Shown: positions 19,455 through 28,823, numbered from the stretch's first letter. The stretch is DNA of 64,000 nucleotides from Panacibacter ginsenosidivorans (GCF_007971225.1 NZ_CP042435.1:3103501-3167500), one strand, 5' to 3'. Notes: a model not told the origin generated them from the sequence alone. A program made the numbers and translations.

Positions 19455-19542
19455 GAAAATTAAAATGCCAAACAGAGTATACATACAATTACTTAATAAA
19501 TATTTTTTTTTAGCCCGGCTGCATTCCTGCTATCAGGCTCCT

Positions 19543-19560
19543 GTTGCGTCGCACTCTTCT
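19543..19560 (+). repeat. Intergenic repeat arm, type A, forward (3' end of core altered)
   Basis: GTTGCGTCGCACTCTT with the family flank 'tttttttagcccggctgcattcctgctatcaggctcct' on its left. It lies between the small lipoprotein and the second ASPIC gene. Its reverse counterpart is the degenerate arm at 23073-23086, after that gene. Confidence 0.7.
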
Positions 19561-19686
19561 GCCGGGTCTAACAATACTCAGCAAAAACAAAACAGCATTT
19601 CAATAAAAAATAAAAAACTTGGTGAAAAAGTAATCATGCCGGGGCAGTCATATACATATGTTCATTTTGGTAGCAGAAATGGGCGG

Positions 19687-22600
19687 ATGTCGATGGCTTT
19701 ATTTATATCATTACTCTTACTAACATCCTGTAATAACAATGCACCGACAGTTACCAATACTTTATTTGAAAAACTAGATGCTTCTTATACGCATATTAAT
19801 TTCAGTAATGATCTTCAATACGATGCTAAATTCAATATTTATACATACAGAAATTTTTATAATGGGGGTGGCGTGGCAATAGGCGATATTAATAATGACA
19901 GTTTACCCGATATTTTTTTTACGGCTAATATGTTGCCTAATAAGCTATACCTAAACAAAGGTAATATGCAGTTCGAGGATATTACAGAAAAAGCAGGCAT
20001 AGGTAAAATCGGAAAATGGTCAACGGGTGTAAGTATGGCCGATATAAATGGAGATGGTTTTCTTGATATATATGTGTGCAACAGTGGCGATATAAAAGGC
20101 GATAACAGGCAGAACGAATTATATATTAATAATGGTAATGGAACTTTTGCTGAGAAGGCACATGAGTATGGTTTAGATGATAAAGGTCTTTCCACGCATG
20201 CGGCCTTCTTTGACTATGATCACGATGGGGATCTTGATATGTTTCTGCTCAATAATTCTTTTAAAGCTATTGGTAGTTTTAATCTTCAGCGAAATGAAAG
20301 AAATATTCGTGATTCAATTGGTGGTGATAAACTCTTTCGCAATGATGGTCATCATTTCACAGATGTAAGTGCACAAGCTGGCATCTATGGAAGCGTGATA
20401 GGTTTTGGTTTGGGTGTTACCGTCGGTGATGTGAACAATGATGGCTGGCAGGATATCTATGTATCCAATGATTTTTTTGAACGGGATTATCTTTATATAA
20501 ACAAGCATGACGGAACCTTTAAAGAAGACCTCGAAAATGAAATGATGAGTATAAGCAATGCTTCTATGGGTGCAGATATGGCAGACATTAACAACGATGG
20601 TAACCCCGATATTTTTGTTACAGAAATGCTTCCTGAAGATGATGCAAGCCTCAAAACGAAAACAACATTCGAAAACTGGGATAAATATCAACTCGATCTC
20701 AAGTATGATTATTATCACCAGTTCACAAGAAACATGCTACAGCTAAACAATGGCTCCGCTTATTCTGCCAAAGGAGGACAAAGAGAGGTTAATTTTAGTG
20801 AGATCGGCCGCTTTGCAAACGTAAGTGCAACAGACTGGAGCTGGGGCGCATTAATAACAGATCTTGACAATGATGGAAAGAAAGATATTTTTATAGCCAA
20901 TGGTATCTACCAGGATCTCACGAATGAAGATTATATACAATATGTCTCTAATGAAAATTTTTATAGACAGGTAGTAGAAGGTAAAGCAGATTTCAAGAAG
21001 TTAATTGATTTAATTCCCTCTACTCCAATATCTAATTATGCATACAGTAATAATGGGGACCTGACTTTTACCAACAAGTCAAAGGAATGGGGTTTGTCAC
21101 AACCTGGTTTCAGCAATGGATCCGCATATGGAGACCTTGACAATGATGGCGATCTTGACCTGGTGGTTAACAATGTAAATATGCCCTGCTTTATTTACAG
21201 AAACGAGGCAGTGCAACAACATCCCGAAAACAAATTCCTGCAAATAAAACTCGAAGGTGATGGCAGTAACACATTTGGTATTGGTGCAAAAGTAACTGTG
21301 CATTACAATAATACCATGGCTTACCAGGAGCAGATGCCCATGCGTGGCTTTGAATCAACAGTTGATACCAGGCTTACTTTCGGCCTGGGTAAAACAGCAA
21401 AGATAGATTCTGTGGCAGTGGTATGGAATGATGGGAAAACAAACATCCTCAAAGATGTAAAACCAAACCAGCTCTTAACTATTAAACAAAAGGATGCGGT
21501 TCTGCCTCCCGTCAATCATCAGCCGGCAGCGGATAAAACAATCTTCACTATTGAACATGATCATTACGGCATCGGCTTTACCCATAAAGAAAATGACTTT
21601 GTGGATTTTGACCGTGACAGGCTCATCTTCCATATGCTCTCCACGCAAGGACCCAGGATGGCCAAAGGTGATGTGAACAAAGACGGGCTTGATGATATCT
21701 ATATCTGCGGCGCCAAAGATCAAAGCGGTGTATTATATATTCAAACAAAAGAAGGCAGTTTTAAAAAAAGTAATGAAACGCTGCTTGCAAAAGATGCTGT
21801 CAGCGAAGACACAGATGCCTTATTTTTTGATGCAGATGGTGATGGTGATGAAGACCTCTATGTATGCAGCGGGGGTAATGAGTTCTCTCCTAACAGCACA
21901 GCCCTGATTGACAGGTTGTACATCAATGATGGCAGGGGCAATTTTACCAAATCTCCACAGGTGCTGCCTTCTTATATTTTTGAAAGCAGCAGTTGTGTAA
22001 CAGCTGCAGACTATGATGCGGATGGTGACATTGATCTCTTTGTTGGTGTAAGGCTAAAACCTTTCAGTTATGGTTATCCCTGCAAAGGATATATACTGCA
22101 GAATAATGGTAAAGGTATTTTCACCGATGTAACAAACACAGCAGCCCCTGAACTCCTGAAAGCAGGTATGGTAACTGATGCCAGGTGGTTTGATTATGAT
22201 AAAGACAACAAACCGGACCTTGTAATGGCAGGCGAATACATGCCTGTAAAAATATTCCACAATGAAGGCGGTAAATTAAAAGAAGTAACGGCTACACTCA
22301 ATATGCAAAACACAAATGGCTGGTGGAACAGGATACAAATTGCAGATGTAAACAATGATGGTTACCCCGATATCATTGCCGCTAATCACGGGCTCAACTC
22401 AAGGTTCAGGGCAACACAGCAAAAACCCGTATGCATGTATGCAGCAGATTTTGGTAATAATGGTACCATCCAGCAGATTGTAACCTGCTACAACGGTGAC
22501 AGTGCTTACCCAATGGTATTAAGACATGATCTTGTAGCCGTGTTGCCCGCACTTAAAAAGAAATACCTTAAATACGAAAGCTATAAAAACCAGACTATAG

Positions 22601-23022
22601 AAGATATATTCTCTAAAGAGCAGTTAGACAGCGCCACAAAACTTGAAGCTTATACAATGCAGAGCACTGTGTTCATAAACAATAAGAATGCATCATTCAC
22701 TGCAAAACCATTACCCGCATCTGCACAGCTCAGTTGCATGTACGCAATAGCAGCAGCTGATTTTGATAAAGATGGCAACACTGATATACTGATGGGTGGC
22801 AATTTTTACGAAAGCAAACCGGAAGCGGGTATTTACGACGCAAGCTATGCCACTGTTTTAAAAGGTGATGGCAAAGGAAACTTTACCTCTCTGACACCTC
22901 AACAAAGTGGCATCAGCATCAAAGGCGCAGTGAGGGATATGCAGCTCATTAAAAAAGGAAAAAAAGAATTAATTATTGTAGCAAAAAATAATGCACCTGT
23001 TGAAATTATAGATGTACAATAA
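19687..23022 (+). CDS. FG-GAP/VCBS repeat lipoprotein with ASPIC/UnbV domain, copy 2
   Basis: 1111-residue paralog of the gene at 15521. The frame is open from 19465, but the upstream part runs through a repeat arm and has no signal peptide. The ATG at 19687 gives MSMALFISLLLLTSC, a clean lipoprotein signal (Cys15), so it is preferred; 19693 is also possible. The N-terminal 430 residues are clearly divergent from copy 1 (same FG-GAP pattern, different residues), while the rest, starting at 'KKLIDLIPSTPISNY', is identical until the last few residues. The two copies may cap different partners with one shared C-terminal module. Confidence 0.9.
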   Translation: MSMALFISLLLLTSCNNNAPTVTNTLFEKLDASYTHINFSNDLQYDAKFNIYTYRNFYNGGGVAIGDINNDSLPDIFFTANMLPNKLYLNKGNMQFEDITEKAGIGKIGKWSTGVSMADINGDGFLDIYVCNSGDIKGDNRQNELYINNGNGTFAEKAHEYGLDDKGLSTHAAFFDYDHDGDLDMFLLNNSFKAIGSFNLQRNERNIRDSIGGDKLFRNDGHHFTDVSAQAGIYGSVIGFGLGVTVGDVNNDGWQDIYVSNDFFERDYLYINKHDGTFKEDLENEMMSISNASMGADMADINNDGNPDIFVTEMLPEDDASLKTKTTFENWDKYQLDLKYDYYHQFTRNMLQLNNGSAYSAKGGQREVNFSEIGRFANVSATDWSWGALITDLDNDGKKDIFIANGIYQDLTNEDYIQYVSNENFYRQVVEGKADFKKLIDLIPSTPISNYAYSNNGDLTFTNKSKEWGLSQPGFSNGSAYGDLDNDGDLDLVVNNVNMPCFIYRNEAVQQHPENKFLQIKLEGDGSNTFGIGAKVTVHYNNTMAYQEQMPMRGFESTVDTRLTFGLGKTAKIDSVAVVWNDGKTNILKDVKPNQLLTIKQKDAVLPPVNHQPAADKTIFTIEHDHYGIGFTHKENDFVDFDRDRLIFHMLSTQGPRMAKGDVNKDGLDDIYICGAKDQSGVLYIQTKEGSFKKSNETLLAKDAVSEDTDALFFDADGDGDEDLYVCSGGNEFSPNSTALIDRLYINDGRGNFTKSPQVLPSYIFESSSCVTAADYDADGDIDLFVGVRLKPFSYGYPCKGYILQNNGKGIFTDVTNTAAPELLKAGMVTDARWFDYDKDNKPDLVMAGEYMPVKIFHNEGGKLKEVTATLNMQNTNGWWNRIQIADVNNDGYPDIIAANHGLNSRFRATQQKPVCMYAADFGNNGTIQQIVTCYNGDSAYPMVLRHDLVAVLPALKKKYLKYESYKNQTIEDIFSKEQLDSATKLEAYTMQSTVFINNKNASFTAKPLPASAQLSCMYAIAAADFDKDGNTDILMGGNFYESKPEAGIYDASYATVLKGDGKGNFTSLTPQQSGISIKGAVRDMQLIKKGKKELIIVAKNNAPVEIIDVQ
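20993..22991 (+). repeat. Long direct repeat, copy 2 (about 2.0 kb, apparently identical)
   Basis: Partner of 16866-18864. The match begins in the shared 'tcaagaagttaattg' and ends in 'gcaaaaaataa', after which the two genes have different tails (DQVQVVSH versus APVEIIDVQ). The sharp edges inside coding sequence point to gene conversion rather than duplication of a whole gene. Confidence 0.93.
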
Positions 23023-23072
23023 TGGTAATTTAATTGCCTCATCTGTTGCCATAAGATTCAGAACCATAAAGT

Positions 23073-23086
23073 GATTGCGACGCAAC
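23073..23086 (-). repeat. Degenerate repeat arm, type A, reverse
   Basis: GATTGCGACGCAAC followed by 'aggcgatgctataaaa', the tail also seen after the arm at 42240. It lies between the second ASPIC gene and the GMC oxidoreductase. Confidence 0.6.
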
Positions 23087-23156
23087 AGGCGATGCTATAA
23101 AAAACGACTGTTGGTATTATAAAAAATAACATTACTCATTACTAAAACATACAACT

Positions 23157-24890
23157 ATGCCTGGTGATTCATTAAATGTAAACAATAAAGCTGCTGCGCA
23201 AAACACGTTCGATGCAATAGTTATAGGCTCGGGCATAAGCGGCGGATGGGCTGCAAAAGAGTTGACTGAAAAAGGTTTGAAAGTATTAATGCTCGAACGC
23301 GGGCCAAAATTTGATCATATTACCGACTATAAAACAGCGAGTAAAAATCCATGGGAATTTGAACATCGTGGACGTGCACCATTGCAGTACAAAAAAGATA
23401 ATCCTGTTATATCAAGAGATTGGGCAATGTATGGAACAGCGGCACAGGAGGCCATCATGGATTATTGGGTAAAGGAAAAAGATTCTCCATATGTGGAGGT
23501 AAAACCTTTTGCATGGTGGCGCTCTTATCAAATGGGTGGCCGCTCTATTTTGTGGGGCAGGCAAAGTTACCGTTGGAGCGATCTTGATTTTGAAGCCAAC
23601 GCCAAAGATGGTATTGCTATTGACTGGCCCATACGCTATAAAGATTTGGAAAAGTGGTATGATCATGTTGAAACCTTTGCAGGCATCAGTGGGAGTAAGG
23701 AAGGATTGTCTCATTTACCTGATGGACAATTTCTGCCACCAATGGATTTGAATTGTGCAGAGAAAGATGTTGCAGACAGAATAAAAAATTATTATAAAGG
23801 GCAACGCCATATGTTCATTGGCCGCGTTGCAAATCTTACAAAAGAAATTCCTGGCAGAACAAAATGTCAATTCAGAAATCGTTGCTGGGAAGGGTGTCCT
23901 TTTGGTGGATATTTCAGCACACAATCATCAACGTTGCCTGCAGCAATGGCAACAGGGAATTTAACTGTGCGGCCATGGAGTATAGTTACCAAACTTATTT
24001 ACGATAAAGATGCCAAGAAAGCAAAAGGTGTAGAGATATTAGACGCGGAAACAAATAAGACTTATGAGTTTTATTCAAAAGTTGTTTTTGTAAACGCATC
24101 TGCATTAAACAGCGCATGGATACTTATGAACACTGCAACAGATATTTGGCCTGATGGCCTGGGCAGTAGCAGCGGAGAGCTTGGTCATAATGTAATGGAT
24201 CATCATTACATGTTAGGTGCAAGTGGTTTGATAGAAGGCTTTGAAGACAAGTATTATTATGGCAGACGTGCAAATGGGTTTTATATTCCACGTTTTGTAA
24301 ATATGAACGGCGATAAGCGTGATTTTCTGCGTGGCTATGGTTACCAGGGCAGTGCAAGCCGCGATGGATGGAGCCGCGACATTGCAGAACTCAATGTGGG
24401 TGCAGAATTCAAGGAAGCATTAACTGAGCCCGGTGCATGGCATATTGGTGCTACAGGTTTTGGTGAGATACTGCCTTATCATGAAAATAAAATTTATTTA
24501 AGCAAAGATGTAAAAGACAAATGGGGCTTGCCTGTGCTTACCATGGATGCCGAGTTGAAAGAAAATGAATTAAAAATGCGCAAAGACATCATCAAAGAAC
24601 TTACTGCTATGTTTGATGTGGCAGGTATAAAAAATGTTACTACGTGGGATAGTAAAGTTTATGCTGTTGGCCAGGGCATTCACGAAATGGGCACAGCACG
24701 CATGGGCCGGGATGAAAAAGCTTCTGTACTCAATGGCAACAACCAGGTTTGGGATGCAAAGAATGTTTTTATAACAGATGGTGCGGCCATGGTCAGCAGC
24801 GCATGCCAGAATCCTTCACTCACCTACATGGCGCTTACCGCAAGGGCCGCAGATTTTGCATTCGGGGAATTAAAGAAAGGGAACCTTTAG
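23157..24890 (+). CDS. GMC-family FAD oxidoreductase
   Basis: 577-residue flavoprotein of the glucose-methanol-choline family. N-terminal Rossmann/FAD site at about 19-50 ('FDAIVIGSGISGGWAAKELTEKGLKV', GxGxxG then the ERG acidic end); FAD-binding 'MGGRSILWGRQSYRW'; Cys-containing 'CQFRNRCWEGCPFGGYFSTQ' typical of the gluconate/fructose dehydrogenase-like branch; C-terminal 'GIHEMGTARMG' and 'NVFITDGAAMVSSACQNPSLTYMALTARAADF'. It likely oxidises a sugar or sugar acid brought in by the SusCD system. In related loci a small gluconate-2-dehydrogenase-subunit-3-like gene usually accompanies it; none is seen here. It has no obvious signal peptide. Confidence 0.92.
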   Translation: MPGDSLNVNNKAAAQNTFDAIVIGSGISGGWAAKELTEKGLKVLMLERGPKFDHITDYKTASKNPWEFEHRGRAPLQYKKDNPVISRDWAMYGTAAQEAIMDYWVKEKDSPYVEVKPFAWWRSYQMGGRSILWGRQSYRWSDLDFEANAKDGIAIDWPIRYKDLEKWYDHVETFAGISGSKEGLSHLPDGQFLPPMDLNCAEKDVADRIKNYYKGQRHMFIGRVANLTKEIPGRTKCQFRNRCWEGCPFGGYFSTQSSTLPAAMATGNLTVRPWSIVTKLIYDKDAKKAKGVEILDAETNKTYEFYSKVVFVNASALNSAWILMNTATDIWPDGLGSSSGELGHNVMDHHYMLGASGLIEGFEDKYYYGRRANGFYIPRFVNMNGDKRDFLRGYGYQGSASRDGWSRDIAELNVGAEFKEALTEPGAWHIGATGFGEILPYHENKIYLSKDVKDKWGLPVLTMDAELKENELKMRKDIIKELTAMFDVAGIKNVTTWDSKVYAVGQGIHEMGTARMGRDEKASVLNGNNQVWDAKNVFITDGAAMVSSACQNPSLTYMALTARAADFAFGELKKGNL

Positions 24891-24961
24891 TGTGGAAATG
24901 TGCAGATGTAAAATGAAGAAAAGTATTTTGAACCAGAGGGTTGAATAAATATGAAGCTTTC

Positions 24962-24981
24962 GTTGCGTCGCACTCTTGTAC
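24962..24981 (+). repeat. Intergenic repeat arm, type A, forward
   Basis: Perfect core GTTGCGTCGCACTCTTGTAC, 71 bases after the GMC oxidoreductase stop. With the reverse arm at 25511-25524 it brackets the frameshifted GNAT gene. Confidence 0.85.
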
Positions 24982-25012
24982 GCCAAAATGTATTTGCATC
25001 AATAATGTTACC

Positions 25013-25494
25013 ATGATTCGCAAAGCTGCTTTACAAGACTTCGATTTTATCTATAGTCTATACATGCATCTGCAGGTAAATCCTTTTCTGTTATATGAAA
25101 TCATGGATGCAGCATCATTTAAACCAATCTATGATGAGCTTATATCAAAAAGCTTTAAATATATTTTTGAAGAAAGGATAATGCAGTTGGTATGTTTAAA
25201 CTTATACCATTGGCGCATCGCAATTCTCATATAGCTTATCTCGGCGGCTTAGCCATCGATCCTGCATTTGCAGGTAAAGGTTATGGTTGTGCAATGCTGA
25301 ATGAAATACTTGCTTATGCAAAACAGCAAAGATTTCTGCGTGTAGAACTAAGTGTTGCTACCATTAATGAAAAAGCTGTTCATCTCTATGAAAAAGCAGG
25401 CTTTGTAAAAGAAGGTATATTTAGAAAATTTACACATCTTAAAAGTGAGAACAGGTTTCTTGATGAAGTAATAATGGCATGGCTTGATGCATAA
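25013..25494 (+). pseudogene. GNAT N-acetyltransferase gene with a one-base frameshift
   Basis: Two overlapping frames together make one complete 160-residue acetyltransferase. The first, from ATG 25013 (MIRKAALQDFDFIYSLYMH), is coherent to 'KYIFEE' near 25174. The second then gives 'AVGMFKLIPLAHRNSHIAYLGGLAIDP', the acetyl-CoA loop 'AGKGYGCAML' and 'VATINEKAVHLYEKAGFVKEG'. Adding one A to the run at 25173-25175 restores EEKDNAVGMFKL and makes the length divisible by three. It is either a real inactivating deletion or a sequencing error. No slippery heptamer is present. It lies between inward-facing repeat arms. Confidence 0.8.
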
Positions 25495-25510
25495 ATTTGT
25501 TGTAGTTGAA

Positions 25511-25524
25511 GTGTGCGACGCAAC
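25511..25524 (-). repeat. Intergenic repeat arm, type A, reverse (core truncated)
   Basis: GTGTGCGACGCAAC followed by a flank containing 'gaaagccggggacaaaaaa'. It starts 16 bases after the stop of the GNAT frame. Confidence 0.75.
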
Positions 25525-25645
25525 GGAAGTTTCCCCAGGTAATTAGAAAGCCGGGGACAAAAAATTTACTTAAATCAGTTGTAAGAATAAAATCCTTTGC
25601 TTGACAGTATGCCGATTGAATAATAACTTGCACAAAAAAAATAGC

Positions 25646-26002
25646 ATGCAATTGAAAAACATTTTTATTCACCATGTGTTCTTCTGGTTAAAAAATCCGG
25701 GTAGCAAAGAAGACCTTGCTGCATTGCTAGCCGGCCTTGAAAAATTATCTGCAGTTGAAACTATTCAACAATTTCACATTGGCAAACCAGCTGCAACGAG
25801 TCGTGAAGTTATAGATGGCTCTTATTCATTTTCATGGTTCCTGTTATTTAAAAACAAGGCAGACCAGGACAGTTACCAGGTTGATCCTATTCATTTGAAT
25901 TTTGTGAAGGAGTGTTCGCATCTGTGGCAAAAAGTGGTGGTGTATGATACAATAGATTGCCAGGCAGAGTATAGCAACGATATGCGGCGTTCACTTTTTT
26001 AA
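25646..26002 (+). CDS. Dabb-family (stress-responsive alpha/beta barrel) protein
   Basis: 118-residue protein with the Dabb ferredoxin-like fold: N-terminal 'IHHVFFWLKNPGSKEDLAALLAGLEKL', central 'FHIGKPAATSREVIDGSYSFSWFLLFKNKADQDSYQVDPIHLNFV' and a C-terminal 'LWQKVVVYDTI'. The H-x-V(F)-F-W-L start, GxP and DPxHxxFV are family marks. Cellular role is unknown; such proteins form dimeric barrels. The frame opens at 25601, but conservation starts at the ATG at 25646. Confidence 0.88.
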   Translation: MQLKNIFIHHVFFWLKNPGSKEDLAALLAGLEKLSAVETIQQFHIGKPAATSREVIDGSYSFSWFLLFKNKADQDSYQVDPIHLNFVKECSHLWQKVVVYDTIDCQAEYSNDMRRSLF

Positions 26003-26025
26003 ATGTGCAGAAAAGAAAATTTATT

Positions 26026-26057
26026 AAAAAGCCATCTTTATACAGAGATGGCTTTTT
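26026..26057. terminator. Bidirectional intrinsic terminator
   Basis: Stem AAAAAGCCATC (26026-26036) with GATGGCTTTTT (26047-26057), loop of 10 bases, flanked by A-run and T-run. It lies between the convergent Dabb and SprB-repeat genes and can serve both. Confidence 0.9.
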
Positions 26058-26075
26058 AATAAAGCAATCACTCAG

Positions 26076-26960
26076 TTATTGCAACATAATTTTTGTAGTT
26101 TTTTTCTGTCCATCAACGAGCATCTCAATATGGTATATACCTTTTGAATATTTTGTAAGATCAACGGTTTTGTTATTAATACCCTGTAATACATTTGATT
26201 TCAGGTTCATTAATATTTTACCATTTGCATCATAGATATTGATTACCGCGGTGCCATTTGTTTTAGCAGTTATGGCCAGTTGTACCATTCCTTTTGTTGG
26301 ATTTGGCGATGCAACAACTGTTGTAATATCTTTTGTAACCAGTGTGGAAGCATCTATTGATTGACTTATAAGATTTGATGGTGCTGTTAGTTTTACTTTA
26401 GTAGTAGCGGAACAACCATTTGAATCAGTTACACATATTCTGTATGTACTTCCGGGGCATAGTCCTTTTCTGCAACTGCCTGTATACCCATCGCTCCACG
26501 AAATAGAATAAAGCGGATTTCCACCGGCTATATCCAATACCACCGAACCATCACATTTAGTGTCAGAAGATGGTTGTTTTATAATGGGATCTATTGTCAG
26601 TGGTGCATCGGGCTGTGTTACAGTAAAAGATGCAGTAGATTTACGCTTTGTTTCATCTTTCACCATTACAGTATAAGTGCCTGCGCTTAATCCATCACGG
26701 TTCTGCTCTGTACTTCCATCATTCCATAAATAACTTACTGAACCTTTTGTACCTGTAACAGTCAAGTCTATTCCACCTGTATTGTCACCGAAACAATTTA
26801 CGTCAGTTACCACACCTATTATCTCGATATTACATTTGAGATCTTTGATGCGAATAATTTTTGCTACTCTGCCTGAAGGCTTTTGCTGTGCAGATGATTT
26901 ACAGGGAATCAGATAAATTGTAAAAAACATTACAACTATAAGTGATAGAATTCGGTTCAT
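26076..26960 (-). CDS. SprB-repeat protein with type IX (type A) C-terminal sorting domain
   Basis: 294-residue secreted protein. Signal peptide at 1-24. A SprB-type repeat at about 50-115 ('DVNCFGDNTGGIDLTVTG', 'SYLWNDGSTEQNRDGLSAGTYTVMVKD') is followed by a second, degenerate one at about 125-190 ('CDGSVVLDIAGGNPLYSISWSDG', 'CPGSTYRICVTDSNGCSAT'). The final 80 residues ('VASPNPTKGMVQLAI', 'INIYDANGKILMNL', 'LTKYSKGIYHIEMLVDGQKKTTKIML') are the Por/type A sorting domain cleaved during type IX secretion. SprB repeats come from the large mobile gliding adhesin; this is a short relative. Confidence 0.9.
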   Translation of the reverse strand: MNRILSLIVVMFFTIYLIPCKSSAQQKPSGRVAKIIRIKDLKCNIEIIGVVTDVNCFGDNTGGIDLTVTGTKGSVSYLWNDGSTEQNRDGLSAGTYTVMVKDETKRKSTASFTVTQPDAPLTIDPIIKQPSSDTKCDGSVVLDIAGGNPLYSISWSDGYTGSCRKGLCPGSTYRICVTDSNGCSATTKVKLTAPSNLISQSIDASTLVTKDITTVVASPNPTKGMVQLAITAKTNGTAVINIYDANGKILMNLKSNVLQGINNKTVDLTKYSKGIYHIEMLVDGQKKTTKIMLQ

Positions 26961-27490
26961 AACTCAACGGATTAAGTGTTTTAAAAAGTTGAAATAAATT
27001 TTGACTGAAATAATCTGGTAAATGTTCATAGGTCTATGAGGCAACTCCTACTGGTATATTTCATGTCTCAAATTTCCGAGCGCTTAAAAAAGCCCTTAAA
27101 TATATAATATTTTAGGCAGTTTTTGTTTTAATTTATTTTCAATTTTTCTCTGTTTCCAGTTATCATAAAAGTACGAGCGAAATAATGATAATAACGGAAG
27201 CATATATAAGATGAATAATAAGGCAGGCTTATTTAGGCAATAGAAAAATGAAAGGATAAAAAAATAAAAAAGCCCCGATAAGAATAACGGGGCAATTTTT
27301 TCAACCCTAAACCCTTAAAAAACTTATTAAAGTTAACTCAAAAACTGAACCAATTATTTTAATATTTGAAAAAAAGTCTAAAAGTGCGCTTTATTTTTAT
27401 TTTTTTTAATAATTCGGACAAAATCGGGGTTGTTTAATTTTATTGATTGGAGACATCGAACTTACCCAAGCGAGATAAGAATATAAACGA
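26961..27490. other. Intergenic region with no gene
   Basis: 530 AT-rich bases between two minus-strand genes. I see no coding frame or RNA gene. It holds the chrA terminator and must contain the promoter of the SprB-repeat gene on its left side; no consensus promoter could be fixed. Confidence 0.5.
27272..27293 (-). terminator. Intrinsic terminator downstream of chrA
   Basis: GCCCCG (27272-27277) and CGGGGC (27288-27293) form a GC-rich stem. On the minus strand it is followed by a T-rich run (the plus strand reads aaaaaaataaaaaa just left of it). It is about 200 bp past the chrA stop. A T-run on the right side makes it possibly bidirectional. Confidence 0.8.
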
Positions 27491-28657
27491 CTATTGCAGT
27501 GTTTTAATAATTACGCCCAGTATCGCAGCAATTAATATTATATATGGCTCCTGTATTTTTTTAATATAAATGAGCGTCAAAATAGTGGCAACAGCAATAA
27601 TACCCGTAGGAATATCAGTTATTGACCGTTTTGCGATCACTATTACTGCACCAACTAACGCACCGATAACAGCAGCTGTAATGCCGTCTACAAATGCCTT
27701 AATTGACACATTCTTAGCAATTTTTTTAAAATAAGGTGCGGGAAGAACTGTAAATAAATAACAGGGAAGAAAAGTTGCTAAAGCTGCAACCGATGCGCCT
27801 GGAAAGCCAGCGACTAAGTACCCAATAAAACCAACTGTTATCACCACCGGGCCAGGGGTAATCATTGCCACGGCTACTGCATCTACAAATTGATTTTCAT
27901 CCAGCCAGTGATATTCTTTAACAACGCCACCATGTAAAAAAGGTACAATAGCCAGTCCGCTGCCAAAAACAAAAGCACCTGCTTTTGCAAAAAATATGGC
28001 TATCTCAATCAATGTACTACTTTTAAATTCCCAAAAACCAATGCCTGTAAGTAATACACCGGCCGTATTTTTTTGTATCCATTTGGGAGGTGCGTTTACC
28101 ATCATATAAATAAGACCAGCACCTACAAATAGTAGTATTTCTTCTGTTTGTATTACAATAGTTATTATTGCAGCAAGGATATAAAACAACCATAATAGCC
28201 AGCGATCTTTAACAGCTTTCCATTCAAATTTGCTTACCGATTTTGTAGTAAGTTTATAAGAGCTCATGGCAATAATTCCTATTACCGCAGCACCTACCCC
28301 ATAAAATACAGCCTGCATCCACGGCAACCCGCCAAACAATTTATACGCCATCCCAATAAGCACCACTATAATAAAAGATGGTATCACAAAGGCAAGCCCG
28401 GCAAGTGTTGCTCCCAACCAGCCATAATGTACAAAACCAATATACATACCCAACTGGGCAGCTAATGGGCCTGGCGCCAACTGCGCCAATGCAAGCCCTT
28501 CTTTATATTCTTCTTCTGATATCCATTTACGATCTTCTACAAGGTCTCTTTGCATATAACCTACAAGTGCCACAGGGCCACCAAAACCTGTCGTGCCTAA
28601 TTTGAGAAAATATTTGGTAAGCTGTGCTAATGAATAGTCTGGTTTCTTTTGCTGCAT
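27491..28657 (-). CDS. chrA: Chromate transporter, CHR family (long form)
   Basis: 388-residue integral membrane protein with two homologous CHR halves. The first half starts 'YFLKLGTTGFGGPVALVGYMQRDLVEDRKWISEEEYKEGLALAQLAPGP' and the second 'IFFAKAGAFVFGSGLAIVPFLHGGVVKEYHWLDENQFVDAVAVAMITPGP'; both carry the FGG/FGSG, V..W(L/I)....F/Y.....A..PGP pattern. About ten hydrophobic segments. The family exports chromate or related oxyanions; some members have other roles, so chromate resistance is not certain. The gene stands alone. Confidence 0.92.
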   Translation of the reverse strand: MQQKKPDYSLAQLTKYFLKLGTTGFGGPVALVGYMQRDLVEDRKWISEEEYKEGLALAQLAPGPLAAQLGMYIGFVHYGWLGATLAGLAFVIPSFIIVVLIGMAYKLFGGLPWMQAVFYGVGAAVIGIIAMSSYKLTTKSVSKFEWKAVKDRWLLWLFYILAAIITIVIQTEEILLFVGAGLIYMMVNAPPKWIQKNTAGVLLTGIGFWEFKSSTLIEIAIFFAKAGAFVFGSGLAIVPFLHGGVVKEYHWLDENQFVDAVAVAMITPGPVVITVGFIGYLVAGFPGASVAALATFLPCYLFTVLPAPYFKKIAKNVSIKAFVDGITAAVIGALVGAVIVIAKRSITDIPTGIIAVATILTLIYIKKIQEPYIILIAAILGVIIKTLQ

Positions 28658-28698
28658 TATTTTTTGCTAGTCAGTTTTAGAATATTTATTAAGCTTTT

Positions 28699-28769
28699 GT
28701 TGTGTCACTCACTTCGGCGTTCTTATCTATGCTGAGCAATAAACAAAGCGTACAAGGGAGTGACACAAC
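28699..28769. repeat. Paired intergenic repeat arms (B forward, B reverse), short loop
   Basis: Forward core GTTGTGTCACTCACTT at 28699-28714 faces reverse core GTACAAGGGAGTGACACAAC at 28750-28769. This is the most compact pair in the window. It lies between the chrA start and the porin stop. Confidence 0.85.
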
Positions 28770-28823
28770 AAAAGTATAATAGCAGTGTCAAAGCTGGCAA
28801 CATGAAATAACAGAACAGGCATT

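Noticed and set aside
19465-19686. Longer N-terminus for the second ASPIC protein
   Set aside because: The extension is translated repeat-arm sequence, has no signal peptide at its front, and would bury the clean lipoprotein signal that begins at 19687.
10559-24890. Polysaccharide utilisation locus with a defined glycan target
   Set aside because: No glycoside hydrolase, lyase, SusR/HTCS or sulfatase in the cluster; the GH43 gene is 31 kb away. Only a general nutrient-uptake role can be supported.
25013-25494. Programmed frameshift in the GNAT gene
   Set aside because: No slippery heptamer in register; a lost A in 'gaagaaagg' explains it more simply.
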